DNA of 64,000 nt, taken from NCBI GenBank assembly GCA_021650895.1, contig CP091278.1:2943659-3007658 (forward strand). The letters run 5' to 3'. Source of the DNA: Candidatus Jettenia sp. (GTDB lineage Bacteria; Planctomycetota; Brocadiia; Brocadiales; Brocadiaceae). Below are positions 9,234-18,900 of the stretch, piece by piece; positions within the stretch are counted from its first letter, which is position 1, and each line of letters begins with the position of its first letter. The position numbers and the translations under genes were made by a program. The notes beneath the pieces are model-generated. The model saw nothing but the letters and a program-made list of their open reading frames with translations, was not told the DNA's origin and did no database searches.

Positions 9234-11564
9234 GTGCCCCGAGATATTCCTGTTGGTAATGGTTCATTGCTGGTTACCTTTGATGCAGATTACACAATTC
9301 GCGATCTCTATTACCCGCATGTAGGAAAGGAGAATCATACCATGGGAAACCCAAGCCGATTCGGTGTATGGACCCGGGAAGGATTTTCATGGGTAAATGC
9401 GCGTGACTGGAAACTTGCATTGGGATATGTAAAAGAAACTCTGGTAACTTCTGTGCGGGCTTTTCATGAAAAGCTGGGTCTTCAATTAGTTTGTAATGAT
9501 GTTGTGGATTTTGAGAAGAATATCTATATGCGTAAGGTAACGGTGAGAAATCTGAGAGATGAGAGAAGAGAGATCCGTCTGTTTTTTCATCAAGACCTGA
9601 GTGTCATGGAGAACGAGGTCGGCGACACCGTATTTTATGATGCGAAACTCAATTGTCTCATCCATTATAAGGGACCCCGATACTTCTTAATAAACTGTTC
9701 TGCAGGAGATGTTTGGGGTGTGCGTGAACATGCCATTGGAATTAAGAGGCATCATGGGGCAGAAGGGACATGGAGAGATGCAGAAGATGGAATCCTGGGT
9801 GGAAATCCTATCGCACAAGGCTCTGTAGACTCGACTATCGGCGTTTCTATGGAAATTCCTCCTTACAAGGAGTCTGTTGCGTACTATTGGATTGCTGTTG
9901 GCAATACGTATCATGAGGTGGATGGCCTGAATGATATTCTTTTGAGTGAAAAACCCCAAAAAATCATCGATAGAACAGCAAGCTACTGGCACCACTGGGT
10001 GAATAAAGAGGAATTTAATTTTGGGAATTTACCACAGGATATCGTAGACCTCTTCAAGAGAAGTTTGCTTACCGTGGCAACGCAGATCGATAACGGGGGC
10101 GCTATTATTGCTGCAAATGATTCTGATATCAGGCAGTACGCAAAAGATACCTATAGTTACATGTGGCCCCGTGATGGCGCATTGGTAACCTATGCAATGC
10201 TGAAGGCAGGATATACGACACTGTGCCGGAAGTTTTTTGATTTTTGCGCTCACGTAATTACCCCTTACAATTTCTGTGCAAGTGTTTTGATTGAAAATGG
10301 ATTTTTATTGCATAAATACAATCCCGACGGTTCCTTTGGCAGTTCCTGGCATCCGTGGGTAAAAGGGGAAGAAATTCACGTCCCAATCCAGGAAGATGAA
10401 ACAGCATTGGTTCTCTGGGTAATCTGGCAATATTATGATATGTACCGGAAGATTGACGTAATCCGCCCTCTGTATTACTCATTGATCGAAAAGGCGGCAG
10501 ATTTTCTGGTAAGTTACCGGGATGAACAAACAGGATTGCCTCTTCCTTCTTATGATTTATGGGAAGAGAGACGCGGTATATTATCATTTACTGCTGCTAC
10601 GGTATATGGTGGCTTGATGGCTGCAGCCAATCTTTCTGATATATTTTATCATACCAGAAAGTCTACAATATACCGCCAGACAGCAGTACAAATTAAAGCA
10701 GCAATAGATAAACATCTCTATAGTGAGCAACATAAAAGATTTTTACGAATGATTTATCCTAAAAAAGAAGGTGGATATGAAATCGATGCAACTATTGACG
10801 CCAGTCTGTATGGGATGTTCGCCTTTGGAGTCTATGATCCGAATGATATCAAGGTACAAAATACCATGAAAGCAATCGAAGAGACCTTATGGGTGAAGAC
10901 GAAAATAGGAGGAATTGCCCGATATGAACAAGATTCCTATCAGCGTGTTGCTAACGACAGTGGAATCCCGGGAAACCCGTGGATAATCTGCACCATGTGG
11001 ATGGCACAGTACTATATAGCTACAGCAAAATCTTTAGAAGAGCTTGAAAAGGTAACAAACTACTTACGCTGGGCAGTATCTCGTGCTTTGCCTTCCGGTG
11101 TGCTGGCAGAGCAAATAAATCCATTTACCGGCGTACCCGTCTCGGTCTCGCCTCTGACGTGGAGCCATGCCACGGTGGTTCAAACCGTGATGGACTATCT
11201 GGAAAAATTACAGGAACTGCATACCTGCGAACAATGCGGACGATCAATATTCCGCCGTGACAGAACAGGCCGGCAGCAGATAAAGAAATATTCTCAGACG
11301 CACTCCGCTATCGTTCCTGATCAAGAAGACATCCACTACCTTGATCAGGCAAATATAAAAAAAGAGAATGAATCCCTTGTTGTGAGTGTAGACCAAAGGC
11401 AATGCGTAGGATGTGGAATCTGCGTTCTGAACTCTCAGGGTGCTATGGATATCATTGATGATAAAGCAAAGGTTATTGCTGAAAAAGCAACGACGTGGGA
11501 TGTTAAACCAGATTTTGAAAAATGCTGCCCTTTAGGAGCAATTACCGTAAAAAAAGAATCATGA
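9234..11564 (+). CDS. GH15 glucoamylase-like glycoside hydrolase with C-terminal ferredoxin domain
   Basis: 776 aa. Residues 1-250 form the N-terminal beta-sandwich of bacterial GH15 enzymes (start VGNGSLLVTFDADYTIRDLY), and about 260-660 the (alpha/alpha)6 barrel. Putative catalytic Glu pair: DLWEERRG and GVLAEQINPFTG. GH15 enzymes release glucose from alpha-1,4/1,6 glucans or act on trehalose; there is no signal peptide, so it likely acts on internal glycogen. Unusually, a CxxC pair (HTCEQCG) follows near 665 and the last 60 residues read as a single-cluster ferredoxin: CVGCGIC, then CCPLGAI. The GTG start has no clear ribosome-binding site. The stop overlaps the next start (ATGA). Confidence 0.88.
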   Translation: MPRDIPVGNGSLLVTFDADYTIRDLYYPHVGKENHTMGNPSRFGVWTREGFSWVNARDWKLALGYVKETLVTSVRAFHEKLGLQLVCNDVVDFEKNIYMRKVTVRNLRDERREIRLFFHQDLSVMENEVGDTVFYDAKLNCLIHYKGPRYFLINCSAGDVWGVREHAIGIKRHHGAEGTWRDAEDGILGGNPIAQGSVDSTIGVSMEIPPYKESVAYYWIAVGNTYHEVDGLNDILLSEKPQKIIDRTASYWHHWVNKEEFNFGNLPQDIVDLFKRSLLTVATQIDNGGAIIAANDSDIRQYAKDTYSYMWPRDGALVTYAMLKAGYTTLCRKFFDFCAHVITPYNFCASVLIENGFLLHKYNPDGSFGSSWHPWVKGEEIHVPIQEDETALVLWVIWQYYDMYRKIDVIRPLYYSLIEKAADFLVSYRDEQTGLPLPSYDLWEERRGILSFTAATVYGGLMAAANLSDIFYHTRKSTIYRQTAVQIKAAIDKHLYSEQHKRFLRMIYPKKEGGYEIDATIDASLYGMFAFGVYDPNDIKVQNTMKAIEETLWVKTKIGGIARYEQDSYQRVANDSGIPGNPWIICTMWMAQYYIATAKSLEELEKVTNYLRWAVSRALPSGVLAEQINPFTGVPVSVSPLTWSHATVVQTVMDYLEKLQELHTCEQCGRSIFRRDRTGRQQIKKYSQTHSAIVPDQEDIHYLDQANIKKENESLVVSVDQRQCVGCGICVLNSQGAMDIIDDKAKVIAEKATTWDVKPDFEKCCPLGAITVKKES

Positions 11565-13987
11565 AGATCAGACACAAACTTGTTATCCTCCTGGCCGTAT
11601 TGCTCGTTACGTTGAACGGCACAATTGCTTTTTTCATTTACAAACGGACGCATCGTGAATTTATTAAGGAATTCCGGGAAAGGGCCAAGATGCTTGCTGT
11701 TGAATTGGAAGTTACCAGGAATTATCTTGCTTCTGCCTTGAAGACGTCGGAAGTCGAAATCGATGAACAAACAAAACATTTCATTCCTGCTGTTGCGGCT
11801 AATGCCATTAGTAAGAAATTTGCCGAAAGAACAGGTTATCTTATTAAGCAAACAAGCCTGAGGTTCCGAAAGAAAGAAAATAGACCAGACATCTTTGAGG
11901 AGAAAATCCTCCGGGAAATGGAGGATAGCCCCCAGCTTTTAGAATACTGGGCAGATGATGTCATGGATGGGAAAAGTGTTGAACGTTACGTGTATGCTTT
12001 ACCGGTAAAAGAGGAATGTTTACTTTGCCATGGACCAAAAGAACAAGCGCCGGAGTTTATACAAGAAAATTATGATACAGGGTATGATTATAAAGTCGGA
12101 GAAATAAGGGGGGCAATTAGTGTCATTGTTCCCAAGGAAATTGCCGAACAGCGTTTTGCAGCCGAGATTATCTTTTTTATTACTATTGCATCTACCAGTA
12201 TCTTATTGATCGTTGCTATTATCTTTCTGACGACGAAAAAATTCATGGAACCAATTGAGAGGTTAACATCAACGGTTACCTTCATTACAAAAACAGGCAA
12301 TCCCTCAGCACAGGTAGATATATCATCCAAAGACGAAGTCGGACAACTCGCCATGGCATTTAATGACATGTCCACCAAGCTGCAATCCTCCTATGCAATG
12401 CTGGAACAAAGGATTGCCGAAAAGACAGCCCATTTGCAAAAAGCCAATGTAGAATTGGAACGGGCTAATAAACTAAAATCCGAGTTTCTGGCTAATATGT
12501 CTCATGAACTCCGCACTCCTCTGAATGCCATAATCGGTTTTGCAGAGGTGTTGCGGGATAAGATAGTCGGAGAACTCAATGAAGAACAGACAGAATTCAT
12601 CAAAGATATCCATAGTAGTGGCCAACATCTCTTGCAAATGATTAATGACATACTGGATCTATCCAAGATCGAGGCAGGTAAAATGGTACTTCAGTACGAG
12701 GTTTTTCTGATACCTGAAGCAATCAGCGATGTAGATACGATCTTAAAAGGGCTTGCGGGTAAAAAGAAACTTCAGATGAAGACTATTATACAGCCAGAGG
12801 TAAATGCCATAGAAGCGGACCGTGTAAAATTTAAACAGATCTTGTATAACCTCTTATCGAATGCTATAAAGTTTACATCACAAAATGGCTGTATAACGAC
12901 AGATGTTCGCATAGTAGATAACAAGTTACAGGTTTCAGTGACAGACACAGGAATTGGAATGAGGCCTGAAGAGAAGGAAAAAGTGTTTAAAGAATTCTGG
13001 CAGGCAGACAGTTCTTTTTCTCGAAAATACGAGGGAACCGGATTAGGGTTAGCCTTAACCAAAAGGATTATAGACATGCATGGAGGAAATATCTGGTTCG
13101 AAAGCGATTACGGAAAGGGAAGTACGTTTTATTTCTCATTACCCCTGAAAGCACAACACAAACTACCCAAACCAAAAGAGACTGAGGTAAAACCACGACA
13201 TGGAGAGCAACGCAAAGAAAAATCGGTAAAGACGATTTTAGTTGTGGAAGATGACCGTATGGCTGCAGATCTTCTTACTATGCATTTGGAAAATGCAGGC
13301 TATCGGGTAATTGTTGCTATCGACGGTGAAGATGCTATCAAAAAGGTGAAAGAGTGTCATCCGTTTTTAATTACCCTCGATGTTATGTTACCAAAAATAG
13401 ATGGATGGGATGTTCTTTCCCAATTGAAAAATTCTCAGGATACTGCACATATTCCGGTAATTATCGTATCGATTGTAGATAACAAAGAACTGGGATATAG
13501 CCTCGGTGCTGCTGAATATTTAATAAAACCTATTGATAGGAAAAGACTCCTTCATACAGTACATGCCTGCCTGTCGGCTGAAAAGGACAAGGACAGACCC
13601 ATGAAAATATTAGTTGTAGATGATGATGAAAAGGCGGTTAAATACCTGAGTACCCTTCTCGAAGATGCAGGCTTCGATGTAATTAAGGCATATAGCGGTA
13701 ATGCAGGAATCAATCTCGCAATAAATAGTAGCCCGGATCTCATTATCCTCGACTTAATAATGCCTGATATCAGCGGTTTTGATGTAGTTGAGAAATTAAG
13801 GACTCATCCAACGGCCAAGGGAATTCCTATTATTATTTGTTCTGCAAAAGATGTCACGCCGGAAGATAAAAATATATTAAATGGCAATATTTTAGCCATT
13901 GTGCAAAAGGGAAACCATACCAAGGAAGACCTTCTTTCGGCAGTTAAGAAGATAGAACAATCACACGCCAAAAAGAATGATCCTTGA
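11561..13987 (+). CDS. Hybrid sensor histidine kinase with periplasmic heme-c domain and two receivers
   Basis: 808 aa from the ATG that overlaps the upstream stop (ATGA); a longer frame to 11522 runs inside the previous gene and is unlikely. Order: membrane helix about 7-26, periplasmic Tll0287-like (DUF3365) domain about 30-205 containing CLLCH, a c-type heme site, second helix about 205-228, HAMP, coiled coil, HisKA with phospho-acceptor His in HELRTPLNAIIGF, HATPase (ADTGIG-like VTDTGIGM, and GTGLGLAL), then two receiver domains with phospho-Asp in TLDVMLPKIDG and ILDLIMPDISG. It probably senses redox state or a small ligand at heme and relays to the receiver proteins that follow. Confidence 0.9.
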   Translation: MKIRHKLVILLAVLLVTLNGTIAFFIYKRTHREFIKEFRERAKMLAVELEVTRNYLASALKTSEVEIDEQTKHFIPAVAANAISKKFAERTGYLIKQTSLRFRKKENRPDIFEEKILREMEDSPQLLEYWADDVMDGKSVERYVYALPVKEECLLCHGPKEQAPEFIQENYDTGYDYKVGEIRGAISVIVPKEIAEQRFAAEIIFFITIASTSILLIVAIIFLTTKKFMEPIERLTSTVTFITKTGNPSAQVDISSKDEVGQLAMAFNDMSTKLQSSYAMLEQRIAEKTAHLQKANVELERANKLKSEFLANMSHELRTPLNAIIGFAEVLRDKIVGELNEEQTEFIKDIHSSGQHLLQMINDILDLSKIEAGKMVLQYEVFLIPEAISDVDTILKGLAGKKKLQMKTIIQPEVNAIEADRVKFKQILYNLLSNAIKFTSQNGCITTDVRIVDNKLQVSVTDTGIGMRPEEKEKVFKEFWQADSSFSRKYEGTGLGLALTKRIIDMHGGNIWFESDYGKGSTFYFSLPLKAQHKLPKPKETEVKPRHGEQRKEKSVKTILVVEDDRMAADLLTMHLENAGYRVIVAIDGEDAIKKVKECHPFLITLDVMLPKIDGWDVLSQLKNSQDTAHIPVIIVSIVDNKELGYSLGAAEYLIKPIDRKRLLHTVHACLSAEKDKDRPMKILVVDDDEKAVKYLSTLLEDAGFDVIKAYSGNAGINLAINSSPDLIILDLIMPDISGFDVVEKLRTHPTAKGIPIIICSAKDVTPEDKNILNGNILAIVQKGNHTKEDLLSAVKKIEQSHAKKNDP

Positions 13988-14012
13988 TTCTCTTTCATTA
14001 AAGGAAAAGCAT

Positions 14013-14387
14013 ATGTCCGATAAAAATGTAATGGTTGTTGAAGATAACGAAAAAAACAGAAAACTGATGCGTGTAATACTCAAAGCAAAAGGATATAATG
14101 TGATCGAGGCAACCACAGGTGAAGAAGCATTGAGTATATTAAAAAATCAAAAGCCGGATATCATTCTCATGGATATCCAACTTCCGGGAATCGATGGTAT
14201 TACCCTTGTGAAACAAATCAAAGCAGATATAACCACAAAAGATATCCCGATTGTTGCCGTAACTGCCTATGCTATGAAGGGAGATGAGAAAAAAATCTTA
14301 AGTTGTGGCTGCGATGCTTATATTAGTAAACCCATCAATACACAAGAATTGCCGCTCACGGTTGAAAAATATATAAAAAAGAGCTAA
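14013..14387 (+). CDS. Single-domain response regulator (DivK/CheY-like)
   Basis: 124 aa from ATG 14013, which has an AAGGAAAAG ribosome-binding site; the in-frame ATG at 13977 lies inside the kinase gene and lacks one. Pure receiver fold: acidic pair VVEDN, phospho-acceptor Asp in ILMDIQLPGIDG, conserved Thr/Ala in VAVTAYAM and Lys in YISKPI. No output domain, so it likely acts as a phosphotransfer intermediate or by protein contact. It is 25 bp downstream of the hybrid kinase and 7 bp before the next receiver gene, which implies one operon. Confidence 0.88.
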   Translation: MSDKNVMVVEDNEKNRKLMRVILKAKGYNVIEATTGEEALSILKNQKPDIILMDIQLPGIDGITLVKQIKADITTKDIPIVAVTAYAMKGDEKKILSCGCDAYISKPINTQELPLTVEKYIKKS

Positions 14388-14394
14388 GAAAGAC

Positions 14395-15138
14395 ATGGAT
14401 AAGCCTAAGATATTAGTAGCAGATGACATTAAACAAAATGTGAAGTTATTACGGGTAATTCTGACTGCATTCGAGTATGATGTGATCGAGGCATACGACG
14501 GCGAAGAGGCATTAGAAAAAGCAAAAACGGAGAATCCGGACTTAATACTGCTGGATGTTATGATGCCAAAGCTCACAGGATATGAGGTATGCCATAAATT
14601 GCGTGAAGACAGGAAGACAAAAAATATACCGATCGTAATGATTACAGCCCTGCATGAAACGGATGACAGGATACAAGGGATTGAGGCAGGCGCTGATGAT
14701 TTTATCAGCAAACCGTTCAACAAAGCAGAATTACTTGCCAGAGTAAAGTCACTATTACGGATGAGACATATAACTCCCCCACGTGATGAAATGCCGGTAT
14801 TGGACTCCATTCTATCCGATCTGACAGAAGGGGTAATCGTTGCAGACAAACAGTGGAAAATTAAGAATATCAATCCGAAGGCTCAAGAGCTTTTAAATAT
14901 CCATGAGACGGATATGAAAGACAATGACCTCGCAGCATATTTATCCAATAAGAACCTGTCGATACCCCTTGATACGGTCATGGGTACAGGAGAAAAAATA
15001 ACTGATTTTCAAATATTGCCTCCGGGCATTCAAAACGCTTCGCATGTAAACGTTAGAATGACAAAGATATTTGATGAACATGCAAATGTCATCAGTATCA
15101 CCTTAGTCTTAAAGAAAGAAAATAACCATACGACCTGA
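14395..15138 (+). CDS. Response regulator with receiver and PAS-like output
   Basis: 247 aa. Receiver domain 1-125: ADD acidic site, phospho-Asp in LLDVMMPKLTG, Thr in MITALHE and Lys in FISKPFN. Residues about 138-247 look like a PAS fold (LTEGVIVADKQWKIKNINPKAQELL...), ending in ISITLVLKKE. There is no DNA-binding, GGDEF or kinase output, so the target is unknown. The PAS part resembles the sensory input of kinases and might bind a ligand or a partner. Last gene of the GH15-kinase-receiver operon. Confidence 0.85.
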   Translation: MDKPKILVADDIKQNVKLLRVILTAFEYDVIEAYDGEEALEKAKTENPDLILLDVMMPKLTGYEVCHKLREDRKTKNIPIVMITALHETDDRIQGIEAGADDFISKPFNKAELLARVKSLLRMRHITPPRDEMPVLDSILSDLTEGVIVADKQWKIKNINPKAQELLNIHETDMKDNDLAAYLSNKNLSIPLDTVMGTGEKITDFQILPPGIQNASHVNVRMTKIFDEHANVISITLVLKKENNHTT

Positions 15139-15173
15139 TAGCAACACTCATGAAAAAATGGCGCCGCCGTAAT

Positions 15174-15842
15174 CTTATCATTACCCATAAGTCAGAGAGG
15201 TAAATTTGAGCATTACAATAAGATTAAACAGGGTGGCACGGACAAACTTGTTTGTCCGTGTTGTTCGAATAAACACATGGATATGGAATATACCACATGG
15301 ACAAACAAGTTTATCCGTGCCACCCGGGAACAGGCTTACAGAGAATAAAAATTTCTATTAAGACGCCCCGGAGAGGCATCTCTTTATGGTATTCTAAAGA
15401 TGTGGGTAAGGATAAGCTAGAAAATGGAGGGACGAGGGATTTCCTCCTTTTCTAAACTTGTCCTTATCCACATCTTTAAATACCACAAAGAGCACGAAGT
15501 ACACGAAGAATAAGAGAGTTCCAAATCTCAATAAATTCTTTTTATGATCGATCCCTTCTAGAGGCGATGTGAGTGTGAGTGAGAAAACACTGACACTAAA
15601 CAAAAAGCAACACACCCCTACCTCAATTGTAAAGACGCAAAATCTTGCGTCTCTCCGTTCTTCTTTCTTCGTGTACTTCGTGGTTCACCTTGCTTCTACC
15701 TTCACTCCCTACCTAACTTGTGGGTAAGGATAAGCTTTTTAAAGGGGGATCAAGGGGAATTGGATTTTCCCCTTTTCTAAAGGGGGACTAAGGGGGATTA
15801 TGTTATTCTCCATCGTTTCCACATTTTAGCTTGATCCATATG
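15174..15842. mobile_element. Composite repeat: Rep-B copy 1 followed by inverted Rep-A copy 2
   Basis: Fills the 838 bp gap between two genes. Rep-B 15174-15416 starts CTTATCATTACCCATAAG and ends TGTGGGTAAGGATAAG; its centre has a GGGTGGCACGGACAAAC palindrome. Rep-A follows in reverse at 15457-15734 and includes a short GTGAGTGTGAGTGAG tract that is expanded in the 25 kb copy. The right outer end TTAGCTTGATCCATATG is at 15826-15842; no matching left outer end is seen. Near 15870-15890 lies GTATTTTGAATAATC, similar to the outermost end words at 4.1 and 63.37 kb. Confidence 0.72.
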
Positions 15843-15976
15843 AGGTTCGTCCCTACCTCTGTCTTGCACCGTATTTTGAATAATCAGGAAAAAATTAGTC
15901 TCAGGGAAGTATCAGGATGTTTGGAACAGGGGTTCCACATCTCTTGTACTATGGCTTTAAAGAGGAGGGGTTGGAA

Positions 15977-18900
15977 ATGAACAGGCAGGTGAGGATATAT
16001 AGTTGTTGGTTGATGTCCATGTTATTTCTTTTATCCGGTGTACCAAACAACTCTATGACTGCATATGGTCAACCGGTACAGTCAGAAAAGCTGGTATCGG
16101 ATCAATCAGGAAGATATAATGATACTGCAAATTCAAAAGGAGTGGATGAAGCCACGAAGGCAAAGATAGAGGAGAACTATGGTAAACTACCCCTGTATTT
16201 TATCCAGAATGATGGTCAGGCAGATGAAAAGGTACGGTTCTATGAAAGAAGCATCGGACATACAACATCCTTTACACCAAAAGGGGTATATCTTTCCTTC
16301 ACTCCAGCATCCCAATCTCCCCTTTCTCATGAATCCACCGAATCCCCCTCTCTTAATAAATCCACTCAATCTCCCTTTTCTAAAACATTCACATATTTTT
16401 CCCCCTTTTTTAAAGGGGGATCAAGGGGGATTACACAAGGCAATATCCCGCAAAACTCCCAGGGAGAAGCACAAACAAACAATCCCTATTTAAAGACAGA
16501 AACCATCAAACTCATTCCCCTGGGCGCCAATAAAGACCCTCTAATCATCCCCGAAGGGCTACAAGAGGCAAAGGTCAATTATTTTATCGGTAAAAACCCG
16601 GAAGACTGGAAAACAAATATTTCCACCTATCAGGCAATCCTCTATAAAGATATTTACCAGGATATCGATATGAGATTTTATGGGAATAACCGTCAACTGG
16701 AATACGACATCATCGTCAAACCCGGCGCTAACCCATCACGGGTACAGCTCTCGTATCAGGGCATAGAGGGTCTGAAGGTAACACAAGAAGGTGATTTGGA
16801 GATAGCACTGAAAGACGGTAAGCTCATCCAGAAGAGACCTTACGTGTATCAGGAGATAGAGGGAAAGAAAGTGGAGAGAAAGGGGGCGTTTAAGGTTTCT
16901 CGGTTAGGGTCTAACGTTCAAGACCTGAAACACGAAGCCCGAAACACAAAACACTTTATATATGCTTTCCAGGTTGCATCGTATGACAAACGATATCCCC
17001 TCGTTATTGACCCTGTCCTCGAATATTCCACCTATCTGGGTGGTAGTGGTCGCGATATCGGTCGTGGAATAGCAGTTGATACTGCCGGGAATGTTTATGT
17101 TACCGGACGTACAGATTCATTTGACTTTCCAACAGCCAACGCCCTTGATAAGAAGGGCAATAAGGAAGGCGATGTCTTTATAACAAAGATGAATGCAGCC
17201 GGCACGAACCTTATCTTTTCTACCTATCTGGGTGGTAATGATGGTGAAGATGGAGGTTATAAAATAGCGGTTGATGCTGCCAGGAATGTTTATATTGTAG
17301 GGGGCACAACTTCGTTTTACTTTCCAACATTCAATGCCTTTGATGAGAGTTACAATGGAGGTGGAGATATCTTTGTAGCAAAGATAAATGCAGCCGGTAC
17401 GAGCCTTATCTATTCCACCTATCTGGGCGGTAGTGGTGGTGAATGGAGTTCTGGAATGGCGATTGATGCTAGTGGGAATGTTTATATTACCGGGGAAGTA
17501 CAATCGGGTGACTTTCCAACAGTTAATGCCTTTGATGAGAGCTTCGGTCCAGGGCACGAGGCTTTTGTAACAAAGATGAACGCAGACGGCAAGAGCCTTA
17601 TCTATTCTACCTATTTAGGCGCTAGTGGTACACTAGGTCGTGGAATTGCGGCTGATGCTTTCGGGAATGCTTATGTTACCGGACATACATATGATGGCTT
17701 TCCACTGGTCAACGCCCTTGATGAGACCAACTTTGGAGGTGAAGCCTTTGTAACAAAGATAAATACAGACGGCTCAAATCTTATCTATTCTACCTATCTG
17801 GGTGGTAGTAGTGGTGATGACGGTACTGGAATAGCGGTTGATGCTGACGGGAATGCTTATATTACCGGACGTACATCATCGAGTGACTTTCCAACGGCCA
17901 ATGCCCTTGATGGGAGCCACAATGGATTTGGAGACGCTTTTGTAACAAAGATAAATGCAGCCGGTACGAGCCTTATCTATTCTACCTACTTTGGTGGTAG
18001 TGGTAGCGAAAATGATATTAAAATAGCGGTTGATGCCGACAGGAATGTTTATATTACCGGAAGTACATCATCGGGTGATCTTCCCACAGTTAATGCCATT
18101 GATGGAAGTCTCAGTGGAGAATCCGATATCTTTGTAACAAAGATGAATGCAGCCGGCACGAGCCTTATCTTTTCTACGTATTTTGGTGGTGGCAGTGATT
18201 ATTATTCCTACGATAGTGACAGTGTTTCTGGGATAGCAGTTGATACCGTTGGGAATGCCTATATTACCGGAAGGACACGTTTGTATGACTTTCCCCTGGT
18301 CAATGCCTTTGATGCAAGTTGCCTTGAATTGGAAGCTTTTATAACAAAGATACTCTTTGTAACAAAAATACCCTCCGATCTGCAGGTTCGCTATACCTGC
18401 AATGAGGGCGGTGGAACGATGGTTACAGACTCCTCGGGCAATGGTAATAATGGCACAATCGAAGGCGCCACATGGACAACAGGAATAGAGGAAGGCGGGC
18501 TCAGTTTTGACGGGATTGATGATGCTGTATCTATCCCTCTGATAAATAATGAAGAGCTATCCGTCTGCGCATGGTTTTATAAAAATGTCAATGATACAAC
18601 GAATACCGATGCCATATTCGGCGGGGCAAGATGGAATTCTGATCCGCAACTTCGGGAGGGGTTTGATGTACGCTTTATCCCCAGCGCCCCTGATACCTTG
18701 AGATTTGTCCTCACAACACAGGATACAAGCGGGGTGAGGACAACAAAGGAAGCCCAGGCAAAATCACTCAATTCAGTTGGTAGCTGGTACCATGTTGCAG
18801 GCACCTATAATAAAACAACAGGGGAACAGAAACTATATATAAATAGTCAACTCGTTAGTATGAAAATACATCCGGCAGGGAACACAGCCGTACCGTTATC

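Noticed and set aside
11522-11560. Upstream extension of the sensor kinase by 13 codons.
   Set aside because: It lies inside the ferredoxin-coding end of the previous gene and would precede the signal helix with charged residues; the ATGA overlap gives a better start.
16179-16493. 104-codon frame in another phase of the SBBP gene.
   Set aside because: Shadow of the real gene, lengthened by the low-complexity repeat insertion.
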